The notes beneath the pieces are model-generated. The model was not told where the DNA came from. It ran no database searches and worked only from the letters and a program-made list of their open reading frames with translations. Of a DNA stretch of 64,000 nt, positions 9,483 through 19,626 are shown one piece after another; positions within the stretch are counted from its first letter, which is position 1, and each line of letters begins with the position of its first letter. The stretch is from Arthrobacter sp. 135MFCol5.1 (GTDB taxonomy: Bacteria; Actinomycetota; Actinomycetes; Actinomycetales; Micrococcaceae): contig NZ_KB895460.1 of NCBI RefSeq assembly GCF_000374865.1, forward strand, positions 62,001-126,000, read 5' to 3'. The position numbers and the translations under genes were made by a program.

Positions 9483-10580
9483 TTGTCCCATCACATCGCG
9501 CCGACAGACCGGCCCTTGGGGGTTGGCATCCTGGGGGCAGGACCGGTGACCCAGGCTATCCACCTTCCCGCCCTGGCCCGGCTCCGCGATGTCCTCGAGG
9601 TACGGCACATCATGGATGTCGACGCAGCCGTTGCGTCTTCCGTGGCGGCGCGCGTCGGGGCAACGTCAAGCTCGAGCATGGACGAGCTGCTGGGCGATCC
9701 GGCCGTGGACATCGTCGCGATCTGCAGCCCCCACCAGTTCCACGCGGACCAGGTCATCGCCGCCTGCCGGGCCGGCAAGAAGGCCGTCCTCTGCGAAAAG
9801 CCGTTCGCAATGAACGCCGAGGAAGCCACCCGCATCTCCGCGGTCAGCACCGAAACCGGGGTCCCGATCGTCGTCGGCGCCATGCACACCTTCGATCCGG
9901 GCTGGCTCGCCGCCGAACAGAACTGGGGCGACCTTCCCGAAACGGCCCACACCATCCGTTCCTCCATCGTCCTGCCACCGAACGCCCGGTTCGAAGACTT
10001 CGCCACGGAAATCCTCACCCGCCCCGCCGCCGGCCGGCCGGACTACTCGGACAGCGAGGTCCTCAAAGCCGCCCTCCACGGCGGGATCATGGGCCTGGCC
10101 ATCCACGACCTTCCGCTGGTACGCCGGTTCACGCCCGATTTCGAGCACGTCGACGTCCTGCAGGCACGGCACGTCCGCCCGTTCGGCTACGCGGTCTCGC
10201 TCCGGACCCCCTCCCGGGTCATTGAACTGCGGGCCGTCATGAACGGCACCTGGAAGCCCGAGTGGACTTTCGAGGCCATCGCCGACGATTCCGCGCTCCG
10301 GATCGACTTCACACCCTCCTACGTCCAGGCCGGCTCCGCTGTGGCCACCTTTACCCGCAATGACGGCAGCGAGACCACCAGCTTCGGCCCGTTCGGCCAC
10401 AACGGCTACGAGGGCGAGTGGCGCGAACTTGCCGGGCTCGCCAACGGAACCCGGCAGGCCCCGCCCGCCCAAACCCTGATCGACGACCTCACGTTCGCCC
10501 TGGCCATCGCCGAGGCCACGGTGGAAAGCGCCGCCCTGGACCATGCGGCCGCAGCCGACACGGCAGGAGTTTCCGCATGA
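9483..10580 (+). CDS. Gfo/Idh/MocA family NAD(P)-dependent oxidoreductase (first of three)
   Basis: About 365 aa. The N-terminal Rossmann fold has GVGILGAGPVTQAIHLPAL, and CEKPFAMN is the conserved EKP motif. The C-terminal domain carries LHGGIMGLAIHDLPLVRR. These enzymes oxidise or reduce sugar hydroxyls using NAD(P). TTG 9483 is used because GAAGAGG (9467-9473) lies 9 nt upstream; an in-frame TTG at 9477 is the alternative. It is the first gene of a ten-gene unit divergent from the ROK repressor, and its stop overlaps the next start (ATGA). Its sequence is less canonical than the two other dehydrogenases in the operon. Confidence 0.85.
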   Translation: MSHHIAPTDRPLGVGILGAGPVTQAIHLPALARLRDVLEVRHIMDVDAAVASSVAARVGATSSSSMDELLGDPAVDIVAICSPHQFHADQVIAACRAGKKAVLCEKPFAMNAEEATRISAVSTETGVPIVVGAMHTFDPGWLAAEQNWGDLPETAHTIRSSIVLPPNARFEDFATEILTRPAAGRPDYSDSEVLKAALHGGIMGLAIHDLPLVRRFTPDFEHVDVLQARHVRPFGYAVSLRTPSRVIELRAVMNGTWKPEWTFEAIADDSALRIDFTPSYVQAGSAVATFTRNDGSETTSFGPFGHNGYEGEWRELAGLANGTRQAPPAQTLIDDLTFALAIAEATVESAALDHAAAADTAGVSA

Positions 10581-11407
10581 GCGCCCACTTCACGGTGCAC
10601 GCCACGCCCGCAGCCCGGGAGGCAGGCGCCGTCACCGAGACCGTGGCATCGCTGCCTGCAACGTTCGGCCCTATGCCGGCCGGCCATTCCGGCCAGGCCG
10701 ACGTGCGGGTGGTTGCGGGCAGCAGTGGATGGGCCGCCGAAGCCGCCGGCGCCATGCAGGCAGGGGCCCGCGGCATTGTGGTGGCCAACCCCGTGCCCGA
10801 GGACACCTCGGAGCTCGCGGCTGCCGCGGACGCGGCGGGGGCCGTCGTCGTCCTCGATCTCCGTTGGGCAGCGAACCCGGCCCTGGTCGGCGAAGGTTCC
10901 GGCGCGGATGCCCGTGGCGCAGTGCGCAGCGGGCTGGGCAGCGCCTCGCTGCTGGACAGCGTGGCGACGGCGGCGCCCGGCACCGATCCACGGCAACTCC
11001 TCAGCGACCACTTCGCCGCCTTGCTTGCCGTGGCGGGCCGCCTGGACGGCGTGGCCATCCTGCGCCTGGACACCTCCGGTTACACGGCCAGCGGCCGGCT
11101 GGCAAACGGTGCGCCGTTCACCGCCCAGGGCGTGCTGACCGCCGCCCGGCCCGCCGGCGTCGACATCCGCCTTTACACCGCCGACGGCGGGGTTGCCGTC
11201 CGGGTCCCCGACCCTGACGCCGCATGGCCTGCCGAGGTCCGGGTCACCGGGCCGCACGGCGACCTCCTGCTTCCCACCCTGTACGAATCCGCCCACCGGT
11301 TTGCGTGGCGGCGCCTGAAGGAACACCTCAGCGCCGGCACCAGGCCGGACGACCTGGCCGGGTTCGCCCGGCTGACCGACCTTTACGCAACCCTTACCGC
11401 CACGTAA
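10577..11407 (+). CDS. Hypothetical protein in the sugar operon
   Basis: A 276-aa protein I do not recognise. It starts at an ATG that overlaps the previous stop by 4 nt and has GCAGGAG upstream, so it is clearly translated with the first dehydrogenase. The segment VRVVAGSSGWAAEAAGAMQA, followed by a strand GIVVANP and later AVVVLDLRW, suggests an alpha/beta nucleotide-binding-like fold, perhaps a diverged Rossmann partner of the preceding protein. A Leu/Ala-rich helical region (residues about 130-160) and a C-terminal beta part follow. There is no signal peptide, membrane helix or catalytic motif. Its location suggests an accessory role in sugar oxidation. Confidence 0.7.
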   Translation: MSAHFTVHATPAAREAGAVTETVASLPATFGPMPAGHSGQADVRVVAGSSGWAAEAAGAMQAGARGIVVANPVPEDTSELAAAADAAGAVVVLDLRWAANPALVGEGSGADARGAVRSGLGSASLLDSVATAAPGTDPRQLLSDHFAALLAVAGRLDGVAILRLDTSGYTASGRLANGAPFTAQGVLTAARPAGVDIRLYTADGGVAVRVPDPDAAWPAEVRVTGPHGDLLLPTLYESAHRFAWRRLKEHLSAGTRPDDLAGFARLTDLYATLTAT

Positions 11408-11471
11408 CCACCTTTTAGATACGCAACCGAACACAGCAGCCCAGTCCCACCTCCACTCTCAACGATGAGCA

Positions 11472-11506
11472 GGACCGTACCCACGGCACACTGCGTCCGA
11501 CGGTCC
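11472..11506 (+). promoter_or_regulatory. Intergenic hairpin before the sugar-binding protein gene
   Basis: GGACCGT (11472-11478) pairs with ACGGTCC (11500-11506) across a 21-nt loop in the 113-bp gap ahead of the binding-protein gene. Such hairpins often stabilise or uncouple the abundant binding-protein message. It could also be part of a second promoter region. Confidence 0.35.
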
Positions 11507-11520
11507 CGAAAGGACACACC

Positions 11521-12846
11521 ATGAATGCATCTTCCGAACCACGCCGCTCCTTCTCCCGCCGCGGTTTTCTGGGCCTGACGGCTGCCGCGGCCTCCGTGCC
11601 GCTGCTGGCAGCCTGTGGTGGCGGCTCGGCGTCGCAGGGCGGCGGGGGCGGGGCCGGCGGGACCGTCAAGTTCTGGGACATGCCCTGGGCAACGCCGGCC
11701 TACAATGATGCCGCCAAGAGCATCGCCGAGGGCTTCTCCGGTGCCAACGGCAGCAAGGCCAGCTACCAGATCATCCAGTGGAACAACTTCTACCAGACCT
11801 TCTCCTCCGCGATTGCTTCCAAGACCGGTCCCGCGGTTTCCACCGGCGGCGGCTTCCAGGCGTTCCAGTTCGAGCAGCAGGGCCAGATCGCCTATGCGGA
11901 CAAGGTGATCGACAAGCTGAAGGCGAACGGCCAGTTCGATGACTTCCTGCCCGGCGTGCTGGACCCCTTCAAGTCGGACAAAGGCTACGTGGCTGTTCCC
12001 TGGCAGCTGGACATGCGCGTCTTTTGGTACCGCAAGTCCCTCTTCGAGAAGGCAAACGTTGCCCTGCCCACGGACTGGCCGTCCCTCCTTGAAGCCGGCA
12101 AGGCCCTGAAGAAGGTCGGCGCGTTCGGCTTCACCACCGGCGCAGGTGCCGGCAACAACTACGCCAACCACTCCATGATCATGATGATGGTCAACAACGG
12201 CGGCGGCGTGTTCAACAAGGACGGCGAGCTGGACCTGTTGAACGACCGCAACGTCGAGGCCATGGAGTTCGTCCTGGAGCTCGTGTCCAACGGCATCGTG
12301 GACCCCGCCGCTGTCAGCTACACCACCGACAACATGTCAGCCCAGTGGAAGGACGGCAAGGCGGGCTACGGCCTGTTCCAGGTGAACGTTCCGCAGCGCG
12401 TGGGCGACACCTCCGGCGACCTCCTGGTCGCTGACCCGATCAAGGGCCCGCACGGGGACAAAGCCACCATCGTGTTCCCGAACAACATCATGATGTACAC
12501 CAACACCCCGTCCCAGGACGCCTCCGAGGAGTTCCTGGTGTACTACCTGGGCCAGCTCAAGCAGCTGTGGCAGAAGAAGCTCATGTCCGCACTGCCGGTC
12601 TTCAAATCCATCACGGAGATGCCCGAGTTCGCGGACGACCCCAACAACGTCAAGATCGTCAAGGACTGGCAGCCGATCGCCAAGACCTTCGCCTCCCAGG
12701 GCAGCAAGCTGAACGCGAATCTTGCCGCCCTCGACGGCGGCCAGGCCCTGAACCAGTTCAGCCAGACCATCATCACCGGAAAGGCCGACGCCAAGACCGC
12801 CCTGCAGACCTTCCAGTCCGGCCTCGAGTCCGTCCTGAAGAAGTAA
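11521..12846 (+). CDS. Sugar ABC transporter substrate-binding lipoprotein
   Basis: A 441-aa extracellular solute-binding protein (family 1, carbohydrate uptake CUT1 type). The N-terminus has a twin-arginine-like SRRGFLG (residues 12-18) and a lipobox LLAAC with Cys32 as the lipidation site, so it is probably exported by Tat and anchored to the membrane. A Gly/Ser linker follows, then the binding domain from about residue 45. AAAGGA lies just upstream of the ATG. Two CUT1 permeases follow directly. By operon context the ligand is the sugar processed by the dehydrogenase/isomerase enzymes around it. Confidence 0.9.
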   Translation: MNASSEPRRSFSRRGFLGLTAAAASVPLLAACGGGSASQGGGGGAGGTVKFWDMPWATPAYNDAAKSIAEGFSGANGSKASYQIIQWNNFYQTFSSAIASKTGPAVSTGGGFQAFQFEQQGQIAYADKVIDKLKANGQFDDFLPGVLDPFKSDKGYVAVPWQLDMRVFWYRKSLFEKANVALPTDWPSLLEAGKALKKVGAFGFTTGAGAGNNYANHSMIMMMVNNGGGVFNKDGELDLLNDRNVEAMEFVLELVSNGIVDPAAVSYTTDNMSAQWKDGKAGYGLFQVNVPQRVGDTSGDLLVADPIKGPHGDKATIVFPNNIMMYTNTPSQDASEEFLVYYLGQLKQLWQKKLMSALPVFKSITEMPEFADDPNNVKIVKDWQPIAKTFASQGSKLNANLAALDGGQALNQFSQTIITGKADAKTALQTFQSGLESVLKK

Positions 12847-12855
12847 GCGCCCGCC

Positions 12856-13818
12856 ATGTCCTCCACCACTGCACAATCCGGCCTCGCCCGGGCCCGCCGC
12901 GGGCTTGCCCCCGGCGGGTCCGGGGCCGCCCCCGGCAAACGCAAGAGCAAGCTCTCGGCCCAGGCCACCAGGACCTTTTTCTGGCTCCTGCTCCCCTCTG
13001 TGGTCCTCCTGGTCCTGATCCACGGCTACCCGCTGATCTACGCCGCGGTCCAGGCCACGCACGACGGCGACCTGCTCCAGACCGGCAACTTCGTGGGCGT
13101 CCAGAACTTCTCCACTGTCCTGAGCTCACCGGCGTTCTGGAAAGCCGCCCAGTTCACCCTCTGGTTCACCATCGTCGGCGTGTTCGGATCCTGGCTCGTG
13201 GGCCTGGGCCTCGCCCTGCTCCTGCGCACCAAGATCCCCGCCGGCAATACGTTCAAGGTCCTGCTGCTCCTGCCCTGGGTGGTGCCGATCGTGGTGTCCT
13301 CCACCGCCTGGAACTGGCTGGTGGCCACCCCGGACAGCCTGATTCCCGCGCTGTTCCGGAACCTTGGCCTGGGCACCCCGCTGTTCCTGGCAGACCCCAC
13401 CCTGGCCTCCATCACCGTGATGGTCTTCAAAGTCTGGGTCAGCTTCCCGTTCATGATGATGATGATCTCCGCCGCCCTGGCCTCCGTGGACACCACCGTC
13501 TATGAGGCCGCCAGCATGGACGGCGCCAGCCGCTGGCAGCAATTCACCCAGATCACCCTGCCGCTGATCGCCCGCTCCACCTACATCAGCTGGATCCTGA
13601 TGACCATCTTCTGCGTCAACGACTTCCCCACCATCTACCTGCTCACCGGCGGCGGACCGGTCAACGCCACCACCTCCCTGGTGGTCCTGGCCTACCGCAC
13701 CGTGTTCCAGGACTTTGCCACCGGCCCCGGCGTGGCCATCGCCTTCCTCATGACCATGACCCTGGTGGTCATCTCGGTCATCCTGTACCGCCAGATCCGA
13801 AAGTCGAGTGTCGAATAA
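12856..13818 (+). CDS. Carbohydrate ABC transporter permease (MalF-type)
   Basis: 320 aa with a polar N-terminal 35 residues and six hydrophobic segments. The EAA loop reads YEAASMDGASRWQQFTQITLP (about residue 216 on), the contact site for the ATPase. It starts 9 nt after the binding-protein stop, and its stop overlaps the next ATG (TAATG), so it is tightly coupled to the second permease. It forms the membrane channel of the CUT1 importer. Confidence 0.9.
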   Translation: MSSTTAQSGLARARRGLAPGGSGAAPGKRKSKLSAQATRTFFWLLLPSVVLLVLIHGYPLIYAAVQATHDGDLLQTGNFVGVQNFSTVLSSPAFWKAAQFTLWFTIVGVFGSWLVGLGLALLLRTKIPAGNTFKVLLLLPWVVPIVVSSTAWNWLVATPDSLIPALFRNLGLGTPLFLADPTLASITVMVFKVWVSFPFMMMMISAALASVDTTVYEAASMDGASRWQQFTQITLPLIARSTYISWILMTIFCVNDFPTIYLLTGGGPVNATTSLVVLAYRTVFQDFATGPGVAIAFLMTMTLVVISVILYRQIRKSSVE

Positions 13819-14711
13819 TGAGCGCAGCAGTCCACGCCCATCCCCAATCCGGCCCGGCCCTGGGAGTCGGCCAGGCAGGCAACACCCGCCGGGTACTCTC
13901 CGAAGCCGGCCAACGCGGCCGCTGGTGGCGGTTCATCGCCATCCTCATCATCACCGCGATCGTGCTGGTGCCCATCATGGTCACCATCGTGCTCGCCTTC
14001 ACCCCCGGCCCCAACAGCACCGCCACCGGCCTGACCTTCGAGAACCTCAGCAACGTGTTCTCCAAGACCCTTGCCGCCACCTGGCTGAAGAACAGCCTGG
14101 TCACCACCCTCTCCACTGTGGTGGTATCGGTGGCGGTGGCCGCACCCGCCGGCTACGTCCTCTCCCGCGGCCGGTCCAAGGCCGTCTCCGGCTACTCCCT
14201 GCTCCTGTTCGTCATGCAGTCGCTGCCCATCATCACCTCGGTGGTGCCGCTGTTCATCCTGTTCGCCGGGATGGGCCTGGTGGACAACCTCCTGGGCCTG
14301 ACCATCATCTACGTCGGTTCCACCATGACGGTGGCCACCTGGATGATGGCCGCATACTTCGACTCCATCCCCATCAGCCTCGAGGAAGCGTCCTGGATCG
14401 ACGGCTGCTCCGTCTTCGGATCCTTCACCAAAGTGGTCCTCCGAAACTCCCTCCCCGGCGTCCTCTCCACCGCGATCTTCGCCTTCCTCCTGGCCTGGAA
14501 CGACTACCTCGTGGCCATCGTCTTCCTCCGCTCCAACGAAATCTTTACCCTTCCCATGGGCGTGCAGTCCTTCTTCCAGCAAAACGCGACAGACTGGACC
14601 TCAGTCATGGCCCTGGCCGTGGTCATGATGCTCCCGCCCGTCATCGTGTTCGCCGCCCTGAACAAATACTTCAGCGTCGGTGGCATCGGCGGCTCCCTCG
14701 CCGGCCGCTGA
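13818..14711 (+). CDS. Carbohydrate ABC transporter permease (MalG-type)
   Basis: 297 aa, six membrane segments, and an EAA loop beginning LEEASWIDGCSVFGSFTKVVL. It pairs with the preceding permease. No ATPase gene follows in this operon, so energy probably comes from a shared MsiK/UgpC-type ATPase encoded elsewhere, as is common in actinobacteria. The first 30 residues are polar and cytoplasmic. Confidence 0.9.
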   Translation: MSAAVHAHPQSGPALGVGQAGNTRRVLSEAGQRGRWWRFIAILIITAIVLVPIMVTIVLAFTPGPNSTATGLTFENLSNVFSKTLAATWLKNSLVTTLSTVVVSVAVAAPAGYVLSRGRSKAVSGYSLLLFVMQSLPIITSVVPLFILFAGMGLVDNLLGLTIIYVGSTMTVATWMMAAYFDSIPISLEEASWIDGCSVFGSFTKVVLRNSLPGVLSTAIFAFLLAWNDYLVAIVFLRSNEIFTLPMGVQSFFQQNATDWTSVMALAVVMMLPPVIVFAALNKYFSVGGIGGSLAGR

Positions 14712-14756
14712 CCGCCGCATTCGACCAACCACTTCCCAACACCGCTAAGGAAACCC

Positions 14757-15509
14757 ATGTCCTACTCGCTTCAGCTCTACACGCTCCGCAACGCCATCTC
14801 CGAGGACCTGCCCGGCACCATCAAGAAGGTTGCCGATATCGGCTTCACCCAGGTGGAGCCCTACAACTTCGTAGCCACGGCCAAGGAACTCGGCGCAGCC
14901 CTGAAAGAGAACGGCCTCACCGCACCGTCCGGCCACGCCCCGCTGATGAGCCAGGACCAGGACGAGATCTTCACCGCGGCCAAGGAACTGGGCATCAGCA
15001 CGGTCATTGACCCGTTCCTGCCCGCCGAGCACTGGCAGAAGGCCGAAGACATCCAAGCCACCGCCGAAAAGCTCAACCAGGCTGCCAGGAAGGGGGCCGA
15101 GTACGGCATCCGGGTGGGCTACCACAACCACGCCTGGGAGCTGGAGTCCATCATCGACGGCCGCACCGCGCTGGAATACTTCGAATCCCTGCTGGACCCG
15201 GAACTCGTCCTCGAAGTGGACACCTACTGGGTAGCCGTGGGCGGGCAGGACCCGGTGGACATCCTGGCAAAGCTGGGTGACCGGGTGAAGTTCATCCACA
15301 TCAAGGACGGCCCCCTCACCAGGGACAACAAGGCCCAGCAGCCGGCGGGCCAGGGCAAAGTGCCGGTCATGGACGTGATCGCCGCGGCCACGTCGCTTGA
15401 AGTGGGAGTCGTGGAGTTCGACGACTACGCCGGTGACATCTTCGAAGGCATCGCCGAAAGCCTTGCTTTCCTGAACAGCAACACCGCAGCCGAGGGGGCC
15501 AACGCATGA
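14757..15509 (+). CDS. Sugar phosphate isomerase/epimerase family protein (TIM barrel)
   Basis: A 250-aa xylose-isomerase-like TIM barrel (AP endonuclease 2 superfamily). It starts SYSLQLYTLR and carries metal-ligand-type motifs: FTQVEPYNF early, GYHNHAWELE in the middle, LEVDTYWVAVGG, FIHIKDG and VVEFDDYAGD near the end. Members isomerise, epimerise or perform elimination/hydration on ketosugars. The gene overlaps the next dehydrogenase by 4 nt. In the levoglucosan route of Bacillus and Pseudarthrobacter, proteins of this superfamily (LgdB1/LgdB2) catalyse elimination and hydration on 3-keto sugars; this one may do likewise. Confidence 0.8.
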   Translation: MSYSLQLYTLRNAISEDLPGTIKKVADIGFTQVEPYNFVATAKELGAALKENGLTAPSGHAPLMSQDQDEIFTAAKELGISTVIDPFLPAEHWQKAEDIQATAEKLNQAARKGAEYGIRVGYHNHAWELESIIDGRTALEYFESLLDPELVLEVDTYWVAVGGQDPVDILAKLGDRVKFIHIKDGPLTRDNKAQQPAGQGKVPVMDVIAAATSLEVGVVEFDDYAGDIFEGIAESLAFLNSNTAAEGANA

Positions 15510-16633
15510 GCACGCCCGCAGCAAAATCTTCCCGCAAGGGCCCGGTGGGCGTCGGCGTGATCGGCGCCGGGGTGATCAGCAAGCAGTACCTGGACAACCT
15601 CACTGCGTTCCCGGACTTGAAGGTCCACGTCATCGCGGACCTCTTCGAGGAGGCCGCCGAGGCGCGGGCCAAGGAGTACGGCATCCCCGAGTGGGGCGGG
15701 GTGGAGAAGGCCCTGAACCACCCCGACGTCGAAATCATCGTCAACCTCACCATCCCGGCAGCACACGTGGAGGTGGCCACCGCCGCCGTCAACGCCGGCA
15801 AGCACGTCTGGACCGAGAAGCCCTTCTCCCTGGACCGCGAGTCCGGGCTGGGCCTGCTCAAGACGGCGGACACCGCCGGGATCCGCCTGGGCTGCGCCCC
15901 GGACACGTTCCTCGGTGCCGGGATCCAGACCGCCCTGCGCCTGATCCAGCGCGGCGACATCGGCACCCCGCTGACGGCGATGACCACGTTCCAGACCCCC
16001 GGCCCGGAGTCCTGGCACCCCAACCCGGCGTTCCTCTTCCAGCACGGTGCCGGCCCGCTGTTCGACATGGGCCCGTACTACCTCACCACCCTGGTCCAGG
16101 CGTTCGGCTCCATCCGCAAGGTGGCCGCCGTCGGGTCCAAGGCCAAGGATGTGCGCGTGATCGGTTCCGGCCCCAAGGCGGGCGAGAAGTTCACCGTCGA
16201 GGTGCCCACCCACGTCTCTGCCATGGCGCAGTTCGAGTCCGGCGCCTCCTCGCACAGCGTCTTCTCCTTCGAGTCCCCCCGGACCCGGATGGGCTTCGTG
16301 GAGATCACGGGCACCGAAGCAACCCTGTCGCTGCCGGACCCCAACTACTTCACCGGCGAGATCAAGCTCTGGCGCGCCGGCGACGAGGACTGGACCACCG
16401 TCCCGGCCACCGGCCCCGCCAACGGCCGCGGCATGGGCGTGCTGGACATGGCTCGCTCACTGCGGGCAGGAACAGCCCACAGGGCCACCGGCGACCTGGC
16501 GTACCACGTGCTGGACACCATGGTTTCGATCAGTGAGTCCATCGACTCCGGCACGTTCATCGACGTCGAAAGCTCCGCCCCGGCATCCTCCGCCATTCCG
16601 GAGGACTGGGCTCCGGAAACCGCCACCCTCTGA
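15506..16633 (+). CDS. Gfo/Idh/MocA family NAD(P)-dependent oxidoreductase (second)
   Basis: 375 aa. The Rossmann motif is VGVIGAGVISKQYLDNL, the EKP signature is WTEKPFSLDRESG, and the C-terminal catalytic region has GAGPLFDMGPYYLTTLVQAFG, with Asp and Tyr where the family usually has Asp/His. The ATG overlaps the previous stop (ATGA). It is predicted to oxidise or reduce a sugar or 3-keto sugar in the same pathway as the flanking isomerases; direction and substrate are not visible from sequence. Confidence 0.88.
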   Translation: MSTPAAKSSRKGPVGVGVIGAGVISKQYLDNLTAFPDLKVHVIADLFEEAAEARAKEYGIPEWGGVEKALNHPDVEIIVNLTIPAAHVEVATAAVNAGKHVWTEKPFSLDRESGLGLLKTADTAGIRLGCAPDTFLGAGIQTALRLIQRGDIGTPLTAMTTFQTPGPESWHPNPAFLFQHGAGPLFDMGPYYLTTLVQAFGSIRKVAAVGSKAKDVRVIGSGPKAGEKFTVEVPTHVSAMAQFESGASSHSVFSFESPRTRMGFVEITGTEATLSLPDPNYFTGEIKLWRAGDEDWTTVPATGPANGRGMGVLDMARSLRAGTAHRATGDLAYHVLDTMVSISESIDSGTFIDVESSAPASSAIPEDWAPETATL

Positions 16634-16652
16634 CAGGCAGCAGGAACGCATC

Positions 16653-17843
<1,191 letters not shown>

Positions 17844-17866
17844 CGCCCCACCACCAAGGAGCCCCC

Positions 17867-18868
17867 ATGCCCCGCCCCTTCACCCTGTTCACCGGCCAGT
17901 GGGCCGACCTGCCCTTCGAAGAAGTCGCGCGCCTGGCCTCCGGCTGGGGCTACGACGGACTGGAAATCGCCGTCTCCGGCGACCACCTGGACGCCTGGCG
18001 CTGGGATGAACCCGGCTACGTCGAGTCCAAACTCGAGATACTGGACAAGTACAACCTCAAAGTCTGGGCCATCTCCAACCACCTCAAAGGCCAGGCAGTC
18101 TGCGATGACCCCATCGACTTCCGGCACCAGGCCATCGTCGGATCCAAAGTCTGGGGCGACGGCGACCCCGAAGGAGTCCGCACCCGCGCCGCCGAGGAAA
18201 TGAAACACACCGCCCGGCTCGCCAAAGCACTGGGCGTGGACACCGTGGTCGGGTTCACCGGCTCCGCCATCTGGCAGTACGTGGCCATGTTCCCGCCCGT
18301 CCCGGAAAAAGTCATCGACGCCGGCTACCAGGACTTCGCCGACCGCTGGAACCCCATCCTGGACGTCTTCGACGAACAAGGCGTCCGGTTCGCCCACGAA
18401 GTCCACCCCTCCGAGATCGCCTACGACTACTGGACCACCGTCCGCACCCTCGAAGCGATCGGCCACCGCGAAGCATTCGGCCTGAACTGGGACCCCTCGC
18501 ACATGATGTGGCAAGGCATCGACCCCGTCTCCTTCATCTGGGACTTCAAGGACCGGATCTACCACGTGGACTGCAAGGACACCAAGATCCGCCAGACCGG
18601 ACGCAACACCGTCATGGGCTCCCACCTGCCCTGGGGCGACCCCCGCCGCGGCTGGGACTTCGTCTCCGCCGGACGCGGCGACGTCCCTTGGGAAGCCTCC
18701 TTCCGGGCCCTCTCCGCCATCGGCTACAACGGCCCCATCAGCATCGAATGGGAAGACGCCGGCATGGACCGCCTCCACGGAGCCCCCGAAGCCCTCGCCG
18801 CCCTGAAAAAGTACGACTTCCCCGCCTCCCAAACCAGCTTCGACGCCGCCTTCAGCAGCAACGACTGA
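17867..18868 (+). CDS. Sugar phosphate isomerase/epimerase family protein (TIM barrel), second copy
   Basis: 333 aa, xylose-isomerase-like TIM barrel. It begins PFTLFTGQWADLPFEEVARLA. Later motifs include VRFAHEVHPSEIAYDYWTT and FGLNWDPSHMMWQGIDP, then IYHVDCKDTKIR and ISIEWEDAGMDR. These carry the usual Glu, Asp, His and Glu metal ligands of the superfamily. It is the last gene of the operon, 23 nt after the third dehydrogenase, and is clearly distinct from the first isomerase at 14757. It is probably the second lyase/hydratase-like step on a keto-sugar; the exact reaction is unknown. Confidence 0.85.
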   Translation: MPRPFTLFTGQWADLPFEEVARLASGWGYDGLEIAVSGDHLDAWRWDEPGYVESKLEILDKYNLKVWAISNHLKGQAVCDDPIDFRHQAIVGSKVWGDGDPEGVRTRAAEEMKHTARLAKALGVDTVVGFTGSAIWQYVAMFPPVPEKVIDAGYQDFADRWNPILDVFDEQGVRFAHEVHPSEIAYDYWTTVRTLEAIGHREAFGLNWDPSHMMWQGIDPVSFIWDFKDRIYHVDCKDTKIRQTGRNTVMGSHLPWGDPRRGWDFVSAGRGDVPWEASFRALSAIGYNGPISIEWEDAGMDRLHGAPEALAALKKYDFPASQTSFDAAFSSND

Positions 18869-19079
18869 CGCGGCGTGCGGACCCTCCGGCCGGGGCAGCA
18901 GTGCGAGGTGTGGATCGCATCCTGATGGCGAAACCATCTTCCTGTCCACCAATGACGGCCACACGGAGTCTTTCTCGACCACGCACGGTCATGCCCAGCT
19001 CGCCCGGATCCGTGCAGATGGCATCGGCGTCGAACAACTCCCACGGAGGCTGATACAGCATAGGCCCATACAGCAAAAA
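18869..19079. other. Intergenic region with a possible decayed reading frame
   Basis: Between the end of the sugar operon and the next terminator no gene has a ribosome site and recognisable product. A plus-strand frame (about 18932-19060, containing IFLSTNDGHTESFSTTHGHA) has GC-rich third positions but no start, and an overlapping minus frame is also open. It may be the remnant of a lost gene. Confidence 0.25.
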
Positions 19080-19121
19080 ACGGTGGCCCCTGGAACCAGT
19101 ACCTGATCCAAGGGCCACCGT
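19080..19121 (-). terminator. Intrinsic terminator of the acidic-protein gene
   Basis: ACGGTGGCCC (19080-19089) pairs perfectly with GGGCCACCGT (19112-19121). On the minus strand the stem is followed by a run of T (the A-run at 19075-19080), 12 nt past the stop of the 19133-19486 gene. Confidence 0.8.
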
Positions 19122-19132
19122 CTTAGGTCGCG

Positions 19133-19486
19133 TTATCCGGCGTCGAAGCTCTCGTCGTCGTCATTGGGCGATTCCTCCTGCGGGAGGTCGTTTCCGCTGC
19201 CGTCCGGAAGGCCCGTGGCTTCCTCGCCGGATTCGGAGGAAACCGGCGCCGAACCTTGGGAATCGTCATTCGACTCATCGATTTCCGCGGCGCTGGACGG
19301 AAGGTCCATGTCGTGGGGCACGGGTTCCTGGCCCGCTCCCTGCTGCGGTTCGTTGGTGTCCGCGCCGGCGGAAGACCCGCCACCGGACCCCTGGCCCTGC
19401 GTACCGGCCGCTTCCTGCTCGGCAGTGGGGGTGCCGTAACCGCCCGGGGCGGACTCGGGTTCAGCCTGCTGGTTTTCCTGCGTCAT
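19133..19486 (-). CDS. Small acidic disordered hypothetical protein
   Basis: 117 aa rich in Glu, Asp, Gly, Ser, Pro and Gln, starting MTQENQQAEPESAPGG, with no hydrophobic core or membrane segment and therefore probably disordered. AGGAGG ideally placed before the ATG, plus a clear terminator after the stop, argues for real expression. Upstream, TGATAA/TTATCA (19513-19533) forms an inverted repeat containing a TAAG-N4-CTGA box. No function can be assigned. Such acidic linear proteins often accompany stress regulons in this group, but that is inference. Confidence 0.7.
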   Translation of the reverse strand: MTQENQQAEPESAPGGYGTPTAEQEAAGTQGQGSGGGSSAGADTNEPQQGAGQEPVPHDMDLPSSAAEIDESNDDSQGSAPVSSESGEEATGLPDGSGNDLPQEESPNDDDESFDAG

Positions 19487-19626
19487 GCTTCCTCCTGTGT
19501 GCCAACTGCGGGTGATAATCAGCAAACTTATCAAATATGGGTGCAAGTGCAACGGGATGCCTTGTTTCCGGGTACGGGAGGAGTAGAAAGAAGACCTGGT
19601 ACTGGGCCTGCAAGGAAGGAGCACCG

